Positions 1 through 11,775 are shown, counted from the stretch's first letter. The stretch is 64,000 nt of DNA from Odontesthes bonariensis (GCF_027942865.1 NC_134527.1:4008976-4072975), one strand, 5' to 3'. Translations and numbers: made by a program. Notes: generated by a model not told the origin, from the sequence alone.

Positions 1-58
1 GTTGCAGGAGGCCGAATGTGACCAGAGCCTGCTCCCTCGCTCTGGAAAGTGCTTCAAG
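1..58 (+). CDS. possible 3' part of a coding exon cut by the window edge
   Basis: One frame is open from the window edge (LQEAECDQSLLPRSGKCFK) and runs into AAG|GTGACT, a reasonable splice donor at 58/59. I do not recognise the product. The segment is too short to prove coding, and the downstream sequence is AT-rich and intron-like. No later exon of the same gene was found. Confidence 0.25.
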
Positions 59-502
59 GTGACTTTTTATTGTAAATTGGAGTTTTATTCATAAACTGCG
101 CAGAATTGTATTCAAATCAAATCAAAATTTCCTTCTTTCTGCTGTTTATGAACAAACCGGAAACACTAAACCGGGTTGGATGAAAGCACACTTGTGGACC
201 AGAGAGGCCACAGCGAGCCTCCACCCGACGCTCGTGTGAATGTTTCCGTGTCCTGATGAGTCCTGTGTGACATGCAGCAGCACCACCCCGACATTATATA
301 CAGAAATCTAATGAAGAGAAACAAGCAAACGTGCTGCAACTCTGCTTTCCAACGAGTAAACATCATTTCCTGCCACACAGTCGTGGTGAAATGGGCTTTC
401 GGGACCTTTAAACATCAGTTTCTTCTTCACACCAAACTGCGACGACCTTTTGTTGAGGAGTTCAGACACTCGGAGTCGAGCTAAACTCACGCCTCGACTT
501 CT

Positions 503-1166
503 TTAAGGGACAGTTCGCCTCTTCTGACATGAAGCTGTATGACATCCCATATCAGTAACATCATTTATGAACATCTTCTTACCCCCTGCTGCGTCCTGTG
601 AGCAGAGTTCCAGCCTCGTTTTGGTGTTGACGAAAGTAGTTCCGGCTAGTTGGCTGGGGTTTAAAAAATAAAGCGTTTTGCTTCTCAAAACAATATGCGT
701 TCAACAGAGTAATACATTTGCATCACAAAATGGTTCTCCAGGAAAAAGTCAGACCTCACAATCGCTTGGCCCTATTTTCTCTCTTCCTTCATATCACTAC
801 GGGCTGTGTAAACTGTGCAGACCGAGCAGTAAACACCGTAACAGGCGCGGCTATCGCTAGGTAGCTGTACGCATTGATATCAAGGGAGAGAAAATAGGGC
901 CAAGCGATTGTGAGGTCTGACTTTTTCCTGGAGAACCATTTTGTGATGCAAATGTATTACTCTGTTGAACGCATATTGTTTTGAGAAGCAAAACGCTTTA
1001 TTTTTTAAACCCCAGCCAACTAGCCGGACTACCTTCATCAGCACCAAAACGAGGCTGGAACTCTGCTCACAGGACGCAGCAGGGGGTAAGAAGATGTTCA
1101 TAAATGATGTTGCTGATATGGGATGTCATACAGCTTCATGTCAAAAGAGGCGAACTATCCCTTTAA
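503..1166. mobile_element. foldback MITE with TTAA ends, copy A (full length)
   Basis: Two long inverted arms (about 300 bp each) start AGGGAYAGTTCGCCTCTT and end with its complement. TTAA stands at both outer ends (503-506 and 1163-1166). The arms include a conserved AATAAAGCGTTTTGCTTCTC stretch and a core reading TTTTTCCTGGAGAACC. TTAA target sites are typical of the piggyBac superfamily, so I infer a non-autonomous piggyBac-like foldback element. No coding capacity is seen; short open frames in it are shadows. The family recurs about ten times in the window. Confidence 0.8.
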
Positions 1167-1969
1167 TTTATGCCCATATGGTGGAGATGCTCCAGGTCTC
1201 TTTCTCTCCAGGCATCTAGCCAGGAAACAATGCATATGGAATGTATTTTCCTCCGAATCTCCTTATTTGACTATATGTTATCTCTGGTTGGGACACATGC
1301 ACTCAGCGGCCTCAGAGATACCTCACACGTTTAATTTAACTTTCAACCCAGTTATCTCGGGGTCTTAATCCGATCCGATCCAATTTCTTAGTCAGATTAA
1401 GGTGTCAACATGCACTTAATAACTCAGTCTGATTGTAATTTAGCCAATAATCCGATCCTTTCAGTGCCATGTGACCCCACTGAGTGAGACCAGCTTTCAC
1501 AAAAAGATCCAAAGAGTCGAGTAACTCCATAACGACAATAAAAAAAATCCACCAATGAGCTTTATTTTCTGTGTTCTGCTCAGCCTCAGTGGTCACGATA
1601 TTCCCTTGATATCCCTCCGCCCACCGCTTGTTAATCATTAACCGATTTATTAGTCGATAGAGTCCTCGATTCTCTAAACAATCGTTTGTTTACTTGTTTT
1701 TGTTTTGTTTTTTTGGCACCGCTGCAGTAAAGTTAGAGGAACTCCAACCTTAAAACATCTCTGCTGTACCTGTAGCTCCAGAGAAAAAAAAGTAGACTTT
1801 TTTCTTAATTATTTCAGCCTCCCACACTCCAAACCAGCAGTTCACGCACGTGCATACACACCCACACACACACATACAGACTCACAACTACAGCCAAGGT
1901 CCGAACACGCACGCATGCACACGCACGGCAGGCAGCGCTTTGCATGTGCTGATAAACGGCTGGGAGCCT

Positions 1970-2456
1970 GGAGGCTGCAGGAGGCTGCAGGAGGCTGCAG
2001 ACACTTTTCTCCGGCCGCCTCCTGCAGCCCTGCGCCGGGGCTATGACTCATACCGCCCGCCTGCCGCCGGTGCAGTTTCCCCCCTCTGTGTTGCTCACCT
2101 CTCTGTAACGTGACGGAAACTAACTCAGATGCTCTCAGGTGTCTGCTGCTGCTGCTGCTGCCCGGACGGTTGGTCTCCTCCTCCTCCTCCGAGGCGACGC
2201 ATCGCTGCCGCGGTCCTGGTCCGTGAGAGAATCCGCGCGGAGATCACCGAGACCCGGGGCCGGAGTTCTGCTGGGACCGCGGAGGGTTCCGGTTCGGCTG
2301 CGGTGCTGCGAGGACGGCAGAGGAAGCAGCTGAGAGAGTCCGCCGCGTCTGATGGGTGATGAGGCTCCGCTGAGTCCGCCTCCTGAAGGGGGGGGGGGGG
2401 CGAGCCGCCTTCAGGGAGTCCAAGGAGAGTCGGAGATTTCAGGAGCACAATGGAAG
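1970..2456 (+). promoter_or_regulatory. GC-rich island with a possible first exon (ATG GAA G|GTGAGC)
   Basis: The stretch is far richer in GC and CpG than its surroundings, with a triple GGCTGCAGGA repeat near 1970-2000 and CTG/TCC runs near 2140-2190. It ends in a start-like ATG at 2450-2452, followed by GAA and a strong donor G|GTGAGC at 2456/2457. This looks like a CpG-island promoter with a first exon on the plus strand. No second exon could be assigned, so the gene is unknown. A 5'-truncated LINE has landed exactly on this donor. Confidence 0.4.
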
Positions 2457-2467
2457 GTGAGCGCAAA

Positions 2468-3249
2468 TTTATTTTTATTTTTTATTCAAACATGTCACAT
2501 AGACAAAACAAGGACATACTCAGAAGTAAACTTTTTTTTTTTTTAAGTATTTTTTTTTATTCAAGAAAGCACAAAATAAGATTAATTTAAATACAATATC
2601 TTGAATTTTTTATTTATTTTATTTAATTTTTTTAAACAAACAGAACCCACCCACCCACAACACCCATATACTGCTGTAAAGGAAAAAAAAACATATAAGC
2701 ATAGATAGCAAAGTAAAATAAATGAACAATGCAATAAATTAAATAAATAAATAAAGGGAAAAACAGTAATAATGATAGTAGTAATGCTAGTAACAATTAA
2801 AGTGTCCATACAGTGATGAGAAAATTGAGAAAAATAAATAAATAAATAAACAATAATAATAATAAAAACTTTTTTTTTTAAACTTTACATATTCACACCT
2901 CCACATATAGAAATAAAATTGAAAGATCTTAAATGCACAAGATAAAAAAAGGGGATAATAAATAATAATAATAAAAATAAATAAATAAATAAAAACTAAT
3001 AATAAAAAACTTCTAAACAGTTACAAGAGGTTAGGACAGGTTAAGATTTTCTATGAGTGTGTATAATTTATTTGCATGGGGATTATTTATGTGTTTCAGA
3101 CATTTTTGTAACGAGGATATATTATTTTTTAATGCAAGCCATGAAGGTGGGGATTTGGCATATCGACACTTGTGAATATAAAATTTAGTGATGATGATGA
3201 GGTTATTTATCAAGAACTCTGTTTTTTTTTATCTTTGAGGATTACGCCT
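2468..3249 (-). mobile_element. 5'-truncated L1/Tx1-like LINE, 3' end
   Basis: The element is flanked by a perfect 12-bp direct repeat GGTGAGCGCAAA at 2456-2467 and 3250-3261, the mark of target-primed reverse transcription. The minus strand near 3213-3031 encodes a C-terminal reverse-transcriptase tail (FYIHKCRYAKSPPSW) that resembles the one in the LINE inside BRCC3 (YYIHKCKFAKVKPNF). The A/T-rich 3' tail lies on the left. The body is degraded and AT-rich. Confidence 0.75.
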
Positions 3250-3390
3250 GGTGAGCGCAAAGTTGTCCAAAAACTATGGAAGTTTTTTTCTGTGCCATCA
3301 GAGTTTGAATACGAATTTCTAATATTGAATTTTTACAGCATCAAAATCAGACTCTGAATTTGAAAAACCAACAGTGTAAAAAAAAAAAAA

Positions 3391-3677
3391 TTAGTGGAAA
3401 AAGAACCAGACTCAACAGCTGGGTAAAAACAGGGAGAAGCAATCGATCCCCGTCTCAATTCATCAGATCAGCTCAATAGATATTAGTAATATCTGTTACT
3501 CAATTTTACTAACACAAACAGCAAATAAAGTAAACTCACTCACCGAAGCACCATCACCTGTTGGTGGACATGGCTGATCTGTAACTTGATTGGCTGCTGT
3601 TGGATGAATTGAGACAGGGATCGATTGCTTCTCCCTGTTTTTACCCGGATGTTGAGTCTGGTTCCTTTTCCACTGAA
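3391..3677. mobile_element. MITE with about 73-bp terminal inverted repeats
   Basis: The left arm at 3391-3463 and the right arm at 3604-3677 are near-perfect reverse complements. They share AGTGGAAAA-GAACCAGACTCAACA and GGGAGAAGCAATCGATCCC-type blocks, separated by about 140 bp. No coding sequence is present. The superfamily was not determined. Confidence 0.7.
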
Positions 3678-3749
3678 TTTCCACACCTATTTTCAGCTGC
3701 GTTTGGATAAAGCTCCAAATCTGAAGCTTGAGTTTCAAAACTTAATCAC

Positions 3750-4685
3750 ATTTTAACTCCTGATTCTATCTATTGTTCTTATTTCTTTCTTTTTTTGTTT
3801 AAAATTTAAATCGTGCTTTTTATTTCTGCTCTTTTAATGTATCTGTAAAGCACTTTGAATCGCCTTGTAGTTGAATTGTGCTGTACAAATAAACTTGCCT
3901 TACAGTGAACTGTATCATGTGTAGGGATTGTGCAGAGTTGTCCTTTATATTTAGATGTGCAACTTTTTATGTATTTTTTTTATCTATTGCTTTCTTTCTT
4001 TGCTTGTTTCTTTCGTTCTTAATCTATTCATTTATTATTTTATCAGAATCAGCTGTTGAGGCTCCAGATCTTCTTTATCAGTCTCCTCGTCTTCTTTGAG
4101 TCTCTGGCCAGAAACCAGGAACGAATTCGGTTTAATTTGTTTGTTCATGCATCCATAACATCCCAAAGACATTGAGCATAGTTTACTCTAAGTAAACTTT
4201 ACTCTAAATCCAGGTTAAAAACATTTCTCATCCAGTGTGCTTATGGTTGAGTTTATATCTTTCTTTTTCCCCTCTTCTTTGATTGCTTTTAACTGTGTTT
4301 TAATTTTTATTCTATCTTTTTATTCTCTTTAAATTGCTTGTTTTTATGCTGCTTTATGCTGTTCTTTTAAATGCCTTGTCTTTATGTAAAGGCAAGGCAA
4401 GGCAAGGCAATTTTATTTATAGAGCACAATTCGTACACAAGGCAATTCAAAGTACTTCACAGCTAAACAAAATCACAAGAAGGCAATAAAATCTTTAAAA
4501 GAAATAATAATAAAAAAAATAAAAATAAAAATTAATAAATAAATAAATAAATTAAATTAAATTAAATTGAAAAAAAAATTAAATAATTAAAATAATAATA
4601 AAAAAATTTAAAATTTAAAAACCAAACCTGCACATCGAGTTGCCTGTGGTATGAAATGCACTATATAAATAAAGATGCCTTGCCT
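3750..4685. repeat. L2-type LINE 3' tails, partly in inverted orientation
   Basis: Two plus-strand tails carry the AAAGCACTTTGAAT...GTGCTGTACAAATAAA motif (near 3845-3900 and 4230-4390, ending again at 4640-4685). A minus-strand tail is sandwiched between them (GGCAAGGCAAGGCAATTTTA near 4393, then TTCAAAGTACTTCACA). The middle 4500-4620 is an A/T-rich simple repeat. These are untranslated 3' ends with no open frame of note. Confidence 0.55.
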
Positions 4686-5080
4686 AAAGTAAACTAAAGT
4701 TCACATATTTACTCCCATTCTATCCGTGTATAAGGTACAGTACAGTGTTCCCTTATATTCATTTTAGGTCCACAGTCTATTTCTTCCTCATAAAGATGAT
4801 ATTTACTTATATCTAGCTCTGGATAACCAATAACAAACAGGTTTTTGCTGTTTTGGTTTGATGTCCGGCTGAATTTGGCAACTTTGTCCGACTTTGAGCA
4901 ATTCTGAAAATTCTGAAAATTCACTTTTTTTCCCCCAAAATGCCATGCAACTTCACACAGGATCTGTAGATGCTGAGGATTCCGGCTGCATGTGAACCTT
5001 AAAAGACCCGCATCATCCGGGTCCTAAGGCCCGCCGGTTTACTCTTCATTCACTTTACCGGCACGTTCAACAGGTGGAAG

Positions 5081-5795
5081 CAGGGCCGGCCCAAGCCTTA
5101 ATGGGGCTTTAAGCAGAATTTAATTTGGGGCCCCCCTACCATCACCTCAGCTCCAGATGCCTCATTATTCCACAGGCTACACTGTTATTTGTGTAACGGA
5201 CCCACAATCATTAGCATTATTTGTAATCATCTTACACTATACAGGTGTCATTCTTGTTTTTAACCTTAAAGGGATAGCAAACTCATAAATATGGTTTAAT
5301 TAACTTCTACATAAAGAGTTATGTATAAGTGTGGCTCATTAATTTAACTATTTGAAAGTAACATCAGCAGGCTGGAGACTGCATTTATAGTAAACACGTT
5401 AAATAGTTTAATTTCTTTCAGATGTGCAATGGTGTGCAAAATGTTCAAAATCCAAATACAAAATAGAATCAAATGACATTCACATTATCTTACAGAAAAA
5501 TAAAGTTGTGATCAAAATTGAATACTTAAATAATAAATACAATACTTCAATAATTTTGCCCAACGGTGGCAGCAGCCAACAGGAGGCATAAATTAACCTA
5601 GTATTAGTATTTTGTCTAAATTAAAAAGAAAATTTCTGGTGTAATACAATTTCGTTTAAATTATTCAATGTTATTTTAATTTCATGTATATATTTACTTT
5701 TTTTTATCACAACGTCTCGGTGCTCTCTGGGGCCCCCTGGTGGCGTGGGGGCCCTAAGCGACCGCGTAGTTGGCATATGCCTTGGGCCGGCTCTG
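5081..5795. mobile_element. hAT-like MITE with CAGGGCCGGCCCAAG ends
   Basis: The left end reads CAGGGCCGGCCCAAGCC and the right end GGCTTTGGG-type, as CTTGGGCCGGCTCTG, which are reverse complements. GGGGCCCC-rich subterminal blocks occur at both sides. Its outer flanks do not show a clear 8-bp duplication, so superfamily assignment rests on the terminal motif. The interior is AT-rich and non-coding. Confidence 0.6.
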
Positions 5796-6352
5796 ATCTG
5801 ATGTCTCCACGAATGTTTTAATAAAGAGTTAAATGACATAAAGATGTTTCAAATGCAACAGCAGATGAGTCACAGCTGGCAGTGAAGCAGCCAGAACATT
5901 TTTAACTGAGAACAGGAGGCCTGAGAGGAACCCGTTTTACATAAAAACAACGTACGGCAACAATAAAAGATCAAATGAAACGAGACAACATGAGCAACAT
6001 CATCCAAATTAAATCTCTAGAGACCCCCAAGCTTGAAAACAGGTTGCTAGGAAACGTGTTCATTTCCTGACCCTGCTTGATGGTAATAAACACAACAATA
6101 AGAAATCAGTTTTGGATCTGTTTTAACAGAAAACATTTAGCAAAAACACCCCAACTGGGGACATAAGGAGCGTTTAGAAAGAGTGAAAAACAACTTAAAT
6201 TCTTCTTTAAGGCAAGACACTACAGGTGAAAAGGATTAAATGTATTACAAGTTTTAGAAATGTGTATGTTTAATTATGCAAATTAGGCATTATCTCATTA
6301 AATATTCGCACATTTGCATATATTTCTGGAAGATGGATCTGTAATCAGCTTG

Positions 6353-6720
6353 TGTTTTCGTATCACTGCCTGCTGTGCAGACTGAGCAGCAAACAGCGTA
6401 ACAGGCGCGGCTGTCGGCAGCAGGCAGTGATACGAAGGGGGAGAAAATAGGGCCAAGAGATTGTGAGGTCTGACTTTTTCCTGGAGAACGACTTTGTGAT
6501 GCAAATGTATTACTCTGTTGAACGCATATTGTTCTGAGAAGCAAGACGCTTTATTTTTTAAACCCCAGCCAACTAGCCGGAACTACTTTCGTCAACGCCA
6601 AAACGAGGCTGGAACTCTGCTCACAGGACGCAGCAGGGGGTAAGAAGATGTTCATAAATGATGTTGCTGATATGGGATGTTATACAGCTTCATGTCAAAA
6701 GAGGCGAACTGTCCCTTTAA
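6353..6720. mobile_element. foldback MITE copy B, left arm missing
   Basis: Only the central hairpin (CGTATCACTGCCTGCTG and its complement around a short loop) and the right arm remain. The right end is intact at GGCGAACTGTCCCT with TTAA at 6717-6720. The left arm is lost at about 6353. Confidence 0.7.
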
Positions 6721-7307
6721 GAGAGCTGTACATTAACAAATGCCCAGAAATCTCAATGAAATGAGGCAAAATAGTAAAGGGGAACAGGTAAAAATTCCTC
6801 TATAGACTGATTCATTTATTATTATTATTATTATTATTATTAGTTAGTAGTAGTATTTTTTATTAGAATTGGTATTATTATTGTTGTTGTTAATATACAA
6901 TCATTGTAAATATTTATAATTTTTTGACTAATTTGAATTTCCCCCATTGGGGGATGAATAAAGTATTTTTCTATTCTATTCAGACTATAATTACTTCAAC
7001 CCTTCAGCTAAATGTGGTTCTGCTGAATCATGGCGTGTGCTTAGTTCTTCACTGCTTCTGCATTTAGTCTCAGGTTTTGTTTAATCAGTCATGGCGTAAT
7101 CACCATTTAGTGATGTTTGAGCTCTGTTATCTGACAACTGCTTTACTTATTTAGCCTTTTTTTTTTTTAGACAAAAACATTATTTATCATCTTCTGAAAA
7201 TATTTACTTAACCGACACAAGAATTGAGTCCCAACAGTCCAGTGTTGCAGCTAATAAAGCTCACTTTCACAACTTTCACACTCACTTTCTCATTGGTTCC
7301 TGCAGCC

Positions 7308-7321
7308 GTCGCCATGGAAAC
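7308..7321 (+). promoter_or_regulatory. RFX X-box-like motif 1
   Basis: GTCGCCATGGAAAC matches the imperfect palindrome bound by RFX transcription factors (GTNRCC-N-RGYAAC type). X-boxes are typical of ciliary gene promoters. An inverted CCAAT box (ATTGG) lies about 15 bp upstream. The candidate ATG at 7500 follows about 180 bp downstream. Confidence 0.5.
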
Positions 7322-7360
7322 CACGCACCACTACAAACATCTGCGGCGCCCTGTCAATTG

Positions 7361-7392
<32 letters not shown>
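7361..7392 (+). repeat. (TG)n microsatellite
   Basis: A pure TG dinucleotide run of about 16 units sits between the two X-box motifs. Confidence 0.9.
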
Positions 7393-7395
<3 letters not shown>

Positions 7396-7434
7396 CAGGA
7401 TTCGCGCGGGATCAAACTTTAACCGCCGCGTAGT

Positions 7435-7448
7435 GTTGCCATGGAGAC
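7435..7448 (+). promoter_or_regulatory. RFX X-box motif 2
   Basis: GTTGCCATGGAGAC is a close match to the RFX consensus GTTGCCATGGCAAC. It lies 51 bp before the candidate ATG at 7500, in a CpG-rich patch. Its strength is similar to the X-box in front of CFAP44 in this window. Confidence 0.6.
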
Positions 7449-7499
7449 GTAAAAGTGGATTCAGCGTGTTATGTTTCTCCTTTTAATTAGTCGGGAAAT

Positions 7500-10400
7500 A
7501 TGAAGACGGTTAAATCAGAAAAAGAAGAGCTGCCCGTGTGGATGAAAGGAACGTAAAGACCCGGCTTTGCTTTCTTAACATGTACTCAAGACATTTAAAG
7601 ACCTTTAAACCTTTAAGACCTTTAAATTCTGTCACCACTCTCTGAGAAAGGGACCAGCGTGATGCAGCCGAAGGAAGGCGGGAATCTACAGCCGAGGCTG
7701 CATCAGCTCTGCTCTGAGTCTTTATTCTTCTTCATTACACCAAACTCTGCATGTATTTTCCTCAGTTTTGTTTGTTTCTTGACAGTTTGTCCTCACACTT
7801 CCTGGCTTGTTTGTGTGCCACGCTTACTTTTTGCCGATACACTTACATCATTTTATGGGGAAAAAAAAGGACAGTGGCTGTGTTCAAAACCGCATACTAC
7901 ATACTGCATACTACATACTACATACTACATACTACATACTGCATACTGCATACTGCATACTACATACTACATACTACATACTGCATACTACATACTACAT
8001 ACTACATACTACATACTACATACTGCATACTGCATACTACATACTACATACTACATACTGCATACTGCATACTGCATACTACATACTACATACTACATAC
8101 TACATACTGCATACTGCATACTACATACTACATACTTCCATACTGCATACTACATACTACATACTACATACTGCATACTACATACTACATACTACATACT
8201 ACATACTGCATACTGCATACTGCATACTACATACTACATACTACATACTGCATACTGCATACTACATACTACATACTGCATACTTCCATACTGCATACTA
8301 CATACTGCATACTACATACTACATACTACATACTACATACTACATACTGCATACTGCATACTGCATACTACATACTACATACTGCATACTTCCATACTGC
8401 ATACTACATACTACATACTGCATACTGCATACTACATACTGCATACTACATACTACATACTGCATACTACATACTACATACTGCATACTTCCATACTGCA
8501 TACTACATACTTGCATACTACATACTACATACTGCATACTACCATACTACATACTGCATACTTCCATACTGCATACTACATACTACATACTGCATACTGC
8601 ATACTGCATACTACATACTGCATACTACATACTGCATACTGCATACTACATACTACATACTGCATACTTCCATACTGCATACTACATACTGCATACTACA
8701 TACTACATACTGCATACGACATACTACATACTGCATACTACCATACTGCATACTGCATACTTCCATACTGCATACTGCATACTACATACTACATACTGCA
8801 TACTACATACTACATACTGCATACTACATACTGCATACTACATACTGCATACTGCATACTGCATACTACATACTGCACACTTCCATACTGCATACTGCAT
8901 ACTACATACTACATACTGCATACTTCCATACTGCATACTACATACTGCATACTGCATACTACATACTGCATACGACATACTACATACTGCATACTACCAT
9001 ACTGCATACTGCATACTTCCATACTGCATACTACATACTACATACTGCATACTACATACTACATACTGCACACTTCCATACTGCATACTGCATACTTCCA
9101 TACTGCATACTACATACTGCATACTACATACTACATACTGCATACTACATACTGCATACTGCATACTACATATTGCATACTGCATACTACATACTACATA
9201 CTGCATACTTCCATACTGCATACTACATACTGCATACTACATACTACATACTGCATACGACATACTACATACTAAATACTGCATACTACATACTACATTC
9301 TGCATACTCATCGATCAGACAGTACGCAGAGCGTTTACCCACAATGCATTTCGCTCCTGCCCGAGCCGGCCTGGAGCTGATTTCCCTTAAGCTCTAAACT
9401 ATGTAAACTTTAGCAACATTTGAAACATTTTCAGGTGAGAAAGTAGTCGTTTAGATCCCCAACGTGTTGAAAATCTGACAAAATACCGGCTATTTACAGT
9501 TTTGTTCCCACGAATTCGGCGCTAAAGCTAGCCGCAGTGAGCAACGCACTTCCTGTTATTTTCACAAAATAAAATACCCGTTGCCTTTTATCATAGGGAA
9601 AGCCATTACCATACAATTGGTGCTTTTGTTTTGAAAACAGGAAGTGAACCTACCCTCGTTGTAGCTAGCTTGAAACTGCCGTTTTGACAGGAAATGACGA
9701 TCGGCGACGTCACGTTACGTTGCATCTTGGGTAGTTTGAGTATGAGTAGTAACCTCATGATGCATACCCAACATTTCAGAGAATCTAGTATGCATCCGGG
9801 AACTTCTCGCTTACTCAAACTCGCATACTAACTCAAAAAGTTAGTATGAGTAGTAGGAGAAGTATGCGGTTTCGAACACAGCCAGTGTGATTTGACATGA
9901 ATCGTCGCTGATTGGCCTTTGAACCAGAAGGAAAACACCGCCAGACAAACATGTCACAAACGTGAGAGCTGTGCACTTTGTATAACATTTGTATGAACTA
10001 ATTTATCACTGTTTTGTATAATGTGACCCCCTGGCATTGTATTGTATTATATTCATGTTCTGTGTTTTCACTAATTGTAACGTCTGGCTTTTCAATAAAG
10101 TTTGCTTTAAAAAAAAACATTAAAAATCACCTCACCCTAATGCAGATGCTGTTTTGATAGCTGATCTTTAGTTAGTTTTTTGATCAAATTCTGTTTTCTG
10201 AGGAAATGTCAACTACTGCTTTTAAGATAGAGGACGAGAGAAAAAAAGAAAATTAAACAAAGGAAGGTGGTGAAAAACACAGATGGATGCTCGACCGAAC
10301 TGACTCCAAAAGTGGGGCCGAATATTTCCAGTTACAGCTTCGTAACGTGCAAATCATTCACTCCAAAAGCAGCAACAGCAGGCGAGCCTTCACAGGTGAG

Positions 10401-10794
10401 TCTATAAAGGGTTAAATGAACTCTGTGTTATCATTTCATATCATTAAAACCGGTTTTACCCGTCACACAGCTGAAACAACCCATGTTTCCTACTACAGAA
10501 CAGCGTTTAACTCGGGCTTTGTTCATCGTTCATGAGGCGTGAAATTACAAGAATGTTTCCAGACAAGAACACGCAGCAGCATCGTCCGAAGTGGTGAAAC
10601 TGAACCGAGTCGTGGAACAAAGCGTCATAAACACTGAGAGGACTGGCTGAACAAGCCCACTGAATTTTTCATTTCGACAGGGTTTGTTTCAATATGCAAA
10701 ACAGTCTTACTCATCGTGTAGGCCCAGTTTTATGCACGCCCTTTATTCACTGTACAGCAGTGAGAAGAGAAGAAGAAAGCTCTGTTTTGGATGA
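7500..10794 (+). CDS. candidate small three-exon gene, about 76 aa, product unknown
   Basis: I infer exons 7500-7552, 10332-10395 and 10681-10794. The first encodes MKTVKSEKEELPVWMKG and ends AC|GTAAAG. The second starts after ATATTTCCAG, encodes YSFVTCKSFTPKAATAGEPSQ and ends CAG|GTGAGT. The third starts after TTTTTCATTTCGACAG, encodes GLFQYAKQSYSSC... and ends at a TGA (10792-10794). Phases agree across both junctions and the splice sites are good, but each exon is short enough to be open by chance. Two X-boxes upstream suggest expression in ciliated cells or testis. I do not recognise the protein. Intron 1 contains the 7-bp satellite MITE. A candidate poly(A) signal AATAAA lies near 11250. 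Only the first exon has independent promoter support. Confidence 0.3.
7876..9883. mobile_element. MITE with GGCTGTGTTC ends, expanded by an internal satellite
   Basis: The left end is GGCTGTGTTCAAAACCGCATAC and the right end is its complement (GTATGCGGTTTCGAACACAGCC). AGT stands on each side (7873-7875 and 9884-9886). A second copy at 57286-57917 has the same right-hand 590 bp but almost none of the satellite. The non-satellite part (about 9305-9883) has no coding sequence. Part of it (9400-9545) is also found in reverse inside the MITE at 22345-23124. Confidence 0.75.
7893..9308 (+). repeat. 7-bp satellite CATACTA/CATACTG, about 200 units
   Basis: The array consists almost only of the heptamers CATACTA and CATACTG in varying order, with occasional variants such as CATACTTC, CATACGA and CATACTTG. 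Seven is not a multiple of three and no unit makes a stop, so all three forward frames stay open for over 1.4 kb (LHTAYCI-type repeats). These frames are artefacts of the repeat and not genes. There are no unique spacers, so this is not a CRISPR array. Confidence 0.95.
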
Positions 10795-11490
10795 GTTGAT
10801 CTTCCCATTTTGACCCAGAGATGTGATGTCAGGACTGTGAGAAGCAGCTTGAGCCTTTTGGGAAAACCCAAGCTAATCAAAACATCTGCTCCCATCATGG
10901 TAAAGTGATCAGGACTCTGTCTGTATTCTCTAAGCCACGACGACCACTGAGGAGATCTTTTCTCAGCTGCTTTGCTCTATATAGAATTTAAGCTTCGACG
11001 GATATAAATCATATAAAACACTGATTTCCTTTGTAAACATTCACCATTTCCATGTCTCAATCGATCTGTGGACTCAACCAGCACCGATACCCACATCCTG
11101 GACCAAGATCTCACGGACAAAAGTCAGTGCGTCACCGTTACAAGACCAGAGGAAAATCACACTGAATCCAAACTTTAAACTGGCCTCATCTGAAGGGAAC
11201 AAATAGGTAGAAATGATGACTGTTGAGTTTAGTCACATCAACGTAGAATAAAATACAGTTTACTACTAATTATGAAAAAAAATAATAATAATAATTTACC
11301 AAGCGATTCATATTTTTATTTATAACAGTGAGCTAAAACATATTTCAGGTACAGATATCAATACTAATTTACGCAGTATTTAGGGATGGCTTTCATCTGA
11401 GAGCCATATAAACCATTACAGCATTTCTAACAGTTAACAGTTTAAAACTGAACTGTTTCATTTTGACATTTTAAAAGACTCGAAAGAGTC
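9884..11490. other. largely unannotated stretch
   Basis: Apart from the two candidate exons at 10332-10395 and 10681-10794, I see no convincing gene. An AATAAA at 10094-10099 is followed by an A-run at 10108-10117, like the end of a polyadenylated transcript or a retroposed copy. The source was not identified. Confidence 0.3.
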
Positions 11491-11640
11491 TTCTCAACTC
11501 AACTCAACTTTATTTATAAAGCCCTTTAAAACAGCCGTGGCTGAAACAAAGGCATAAAACACAAGAACAATGTAAAAACAATGATAAACAATAACAATAT
11601 TAAAACAATAACAGACACAGAGTCTCATGCTGGGTTAAAA
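11490..11640 (-). repeat. L2-type LINE 3' tail
   Basis: The sequence CTCAACTTTATTTATAAAGCCCTTTAAAACAGCC followed by A-rich sequence is the complement of the common fish L2 3' end that carries an AAGGGCTTTATAAATAAA-type tail. No coding part remains. Confidence 0.5.
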
Positions 11641-11775
11641 GCCAGGGAATAAAAATCGTCTTTGTTTTTTAACCACTAACCTAAGTTTGAATTTGTACTC
11701 ATTTATTATGTTTATTGTCATTAAAGCACAAATAAATAATTTTACTTTATGTAATTACACACTAAACGTGGCAGA

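Noticed and set aside
7893-9308. Possible CRISPR-like array
   Set aside because: Units are contiguous 7-mers with no unique spacers, and the window is eukaryotic.
7659-9397. Three overlapping forward frames of over 500 codons (LHTAYCI-type repeats)
   Set aside because: All three are read through the same 7-bp satellite. Each stays open only because the unit makes no stop codon, and none has a promoter or homology.
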